This document shows positions 62,294 through 64,000 of a stretch of 64,000 nucleotides of DNA, one piece after another. The DNA lies in the NCBI GenBank assembly GCA_965249925.1, contig OZ252260.1:5146001-5210000 (forward strand), written 5' to 3'. Made by a program: the position numbers and the translations under genes. Within the stretch, counting starts at the first letter, position 1. Every line of letters starts with the position of its first letter. This DNA comes from Hoeflea_A sp965249925 (GTDB lineage: Bacteria; Pseudomonadota; Alphaproteobacteria; Rhizobiales; Rhizobiaceae). The notes beneath the pieces are model-generated. The model had not been told where the DNA came from and ran no database searches. It saw only the letters and a program-made list of their open reading frames with translations.

Positions 62294-63868
62294 ATGACGA
62301 AACACAAGGCAATGGCTTTCGCCACGGCGTTGGCCGCAACGACGGCCCTCGTGGCGCCTGCTCAGGCAGAGGACAAGGTGTCGCTGGTGGTCAATGTGGT
62401 GCAGATTTTCGGCACCATCGATCCCGCCAAGATCAACGACTACACCGAATACATGGCCGCCGTGAATCTCTATGACGGGCTGACGACGGTCAATCCGGCA
62501 GGCCAGATCATTCCGCAATTGGCGGAGAGCTGGACCGTTTCCGACGACAGCAAGAGCTACACTTTCAAACTGAAATCCGGCGCGACGTTCCAGGATGGCA
62601 GTCCTGTCGAAGCCAAGGACGTTGTTTATTCGATGCAGCGGCTGATGGCGATCAACGAAGGGCCGGCATATCTGTTCGAAGGCTTGATCGATCCGCAGAA
62701 CGTCAAGGCGTTGGACGACATGACCGTGCAAATCACGCTCAACAAGGTGTACTCGCCGTTTCTGTCCATCACACCGCTGATCCTGCCGGTCAACTCGGAT
62801 CTGGTGAAAGAGCAGAATGACGGCGAATGGGGCGAAACCTATCTTGCCGACAATTCAGCCGGTGCCGGACCCTACAAGCTGGATGGCTGGACCCGCGGCG
62901 CCCAGATGATGATGAGCCGTTATGACAACTATCATGCCGGTTGGCCCAACCAGAAGCCGATAGATGACCTTCGCTTCGTCGTGACGCGCGACGAGGCGAC
63001 GGTCAAAGCGCTGGCGACGAAGGGCGAACTCGGCATGTCGTCCCACTACCAGGGCGTCGAGACCTACGACGCCATCGCCAAGCTTCCAGAGTACAAGATC
63101 ATCGAGGCGGATACCGCCACCGGCTTCTACCTGAAGCTCAACAACCAGTTGCCGCCGACCGATGATGTCCATATCCGGCGGGCGATCGCCTATGCCATGG
63201 ACTATGACACGATCCGCGATGTGATCTATCCGGGCGGGCCGCTCTACGGACCTCTGGCGTCCGTCTTCGCCGATGCCTATCTGGACAGCCTGCCGGCGAC
63301 TGAATTCAACCTCGAAAAGGCGAAAGCCGAAGTCGCCAAGTCGAAATATGCCAGCGAACAACCGATCAAGATCACCCACGGGTATGTGGCCAAGACCGCG
63401 TTCGAGGAGGAAATCGGCTTGCTGTTCAAGTCGGCGCTTGAGACCATCGGCTTTGAAGTGGAACTGCAGCCGGAACCGTGGAACCGCATCACCGAGCTGG
63501 CGGCCTCGATCGAGACCAGTCCGAATGCCACGCAGGTCTTTTACGGTCCCACATACCCGTCTCCGGACTCGGTCTTCTACGTGCAATACCATTCCAACGC
63601 CAAGGGAACCTGGGCCTCGATGGAGTGGGTGCTCAGCCCCGAAATCGACGCGCTGATCGACGAGTCGCGCAGCACCACCGATCCGACCAAGCAGAACGAC
63701 CTCTACAAACAGATCCAGCAAAAACTGCATGACATGCAATCGGACGTGTTTCTGCTGACCCAGAAAAAGCGGTTTGCCGCCAACAAGTGCCTGCAGGGCT
63801 ACGCCTGGGTTCCGATGCAGAGTTGGGACACCGACTTTTCCCGTTTCTGGTGGGACTGCGACGCTTGA
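62294..63868 (+). CDS. ABC transporter solute-binding protein, peptide family
   Basis: 524 residues, family 5 solute-binding protein. A Sec signal ends near VAPAQAEDKVSL. Body motifs: DYTEYMAAVNLYDGLTTV, IPQLAESWTVSDDSKSYTF, GATFQDGSPVEAKDVVYSM, DVHIRRAIAYAMDYDTI and NDLYKQIQQKLHDMQ. AAAGGAGAT precedes the ATG. It is the receptor for the DppBC-DF transporter of this operon; a hydantoin, thiohydantoin or related heterocyclic compound is a reasonable ligand given the neighbouring enzymes (inference). Confidence 0.93.
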   Translation: MTKHKAMAFATALAATTALVAPAQAEDKVSLVVNVVQIFGTIDPAKINDYTEYMAAVNLYDGLTTVNPAGQIIPQLAESWTVSDDSKSYTFKLKSGATFQDGSPVEAKDVVYSMQRLMAINEGPAYLFEGLIDPQNVKALDDMTVQITLNKVYSPFLSITPLILPVNSDLVKEQNDGEWGETYLADNSAGAGPYKLDGWTRGAQMMMSRYDNYHAGWPNQKPIDDLRFVVTRDEATVKALATKGELGMSSHYQGVETYDAIAKLPEYKIIEADTATGFYLKLNNQLPPTDDVHIRRAIAYAMDYDTIRDVIYPGGPLYGPLASVFADAYLDSLPATEFNLEKAKAEVAKSKYASEQPIKITHGYVAKTAFEEEIGLLFKSALETIGFEVELQPEPWNRITELAASIETSPNATQVFYGPTYPSPDSVFYVQYHSNAKGTWASMEWVLSPEIDALIDESRSTTDPTKQNDLYKQIQQKLHDMQSDVFLLTQKKRFAANKCLQGYAWVPMQSWDTDFSRFWWDCDA

Positions 63869-63910
63869 ATCACGCAGATCGTGCTTTGACTCCCGTGCAC
63901 AGACCACCGC

Positions 63911-63936
63911 CTCCCGGCCTCTTGGCCGGGAGTTTT
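63911..63936 (+). terminator. Intrinsic terminator after the solute-binding protein gene
   Basis: A perfect 9-bp stem CTCCCGGCC / GGCCGGGAG with a TCTT loop, followed by TTTT and a T-rich stretch. It lies 42 bases after the stop codon and ends the transporter/hydantoinase operon. Nothing recognisable is seen in the last 64 bases of the window. Confidence 0.9.
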
Positions 63937-64000
63937 GTTGGTTTCAGACGCACTTCAGTATTCCAGAACAGGATTCGCACTCTGAAGTCATGATCGCAAC

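Overview
The window is GC-rich bacterial DNA that fits an alphaproteobacterium, most likely a marine member of the Hyphomicrobiales (Rhizobiales). The left end has the gene order mutY / DUF721 (DciA-like) / DsbA-type lipoprotein / single-protein SMC / pyruvate phosphate dikinase, which from memory is typical of that order. A DmdA-like demethylase and a cupin of the DMSP-lyase-like superfamily point to a marine setting. No rRNA, tRNA, CRISPR array, transposase or integrase was recognised. Taxonomy is inference; no marker gene was compared.

Layout. (1) 1-15.4 kb is housekeeping: DNA repair, chromosome segregation, central carbon (ppdK), a NodU-type carbamoyltransferase with a class III aminotransferase, a DUF1499 membrane protein, an MBL hydrolase and the Kdo genes kdsD-kdsA. 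(2) 15.5-19.7 kb: a minus-strand operon of a DmdA-like THF-dependent demethylase, a ferritin-like protein and an LhgO-like flavoprotein, with a divergent LysR regulator. (3) 19.7-29.4 kb: an orphan solute-binding protein, a class I glutamine amidotransferase with an FCD-type GntR regulator, a divergent glxBCD (N-methylglutamate-synthase-type) operon, a cupin, and a TetR plus AidB-like acyl-CoA dehydrogenase pair. (4) 29.3-31.1 kb: a short AT-richer stretch with a decayed coiled-coil gene and a pentapeptide-repeat membrane protein.

(5) 31.1-43.8 kb is the centrepiece. A divergent pair, a sarcosine-oxidase-like flavoenzyme and a glutamine-synthetase-like ligase, opens an operon that encodes a complete minimal bacterial microcompartment shell (BMC-P, BMC-H, BMC-T). 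The operon also carries an opine-dehydrogenase-like protein, a CoA-acylating aldehyde dehydrogenase, a malate-dehydrogenase-like enzyme with a EutQ-like N-terminal extension, and RidA. A five-gene branched-chain-type ABC importer follows. A 21-bp palindrome (half-site TTCTGAATAC) occurs in front of gntR, glxB, the oxidase/ligase pair and the ABC importer. It ties regions 3 and 5 into one regulon, probably controlled by the GntR protein at 22.3 kb. My reading, as inference, is that an imported primary amine is joined to glutamate, rearranged to an N-alkylglutamate by GlxBCD, oxidised to glutamate plus an aldehyde, and the aldehyde is converted to acyl-CoA inside the microcompartment, with NADH recycled by the malate-dehydrogenase-like enzyme. 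I cannot match this gene set to a named BMC type.

(6) 43.8-52.6 kb: a second GntR regulator divergent from a TRAP transporter operon. The operon continues with a 2-hydroxyacid dehydrogenase, an RraA-family protein, a royal-jelly/yellow-family secreted protein, a KdgK-like kinase, an SDR and a cupin, and looks like a sugar-acid or hydroxyacid catabolic unit. (7) 52.8-63.9 kb: a LuxR-family regulator next to an oligopeptide-type ABC transporter operon with a HyuA-like hydantoinase and two tandem DUF917 (S-methyl-thiohydantoin desulfurase family) proteins. It has a direct-repeat operator candidate at its head and a strong intrinsic terminator at its end.
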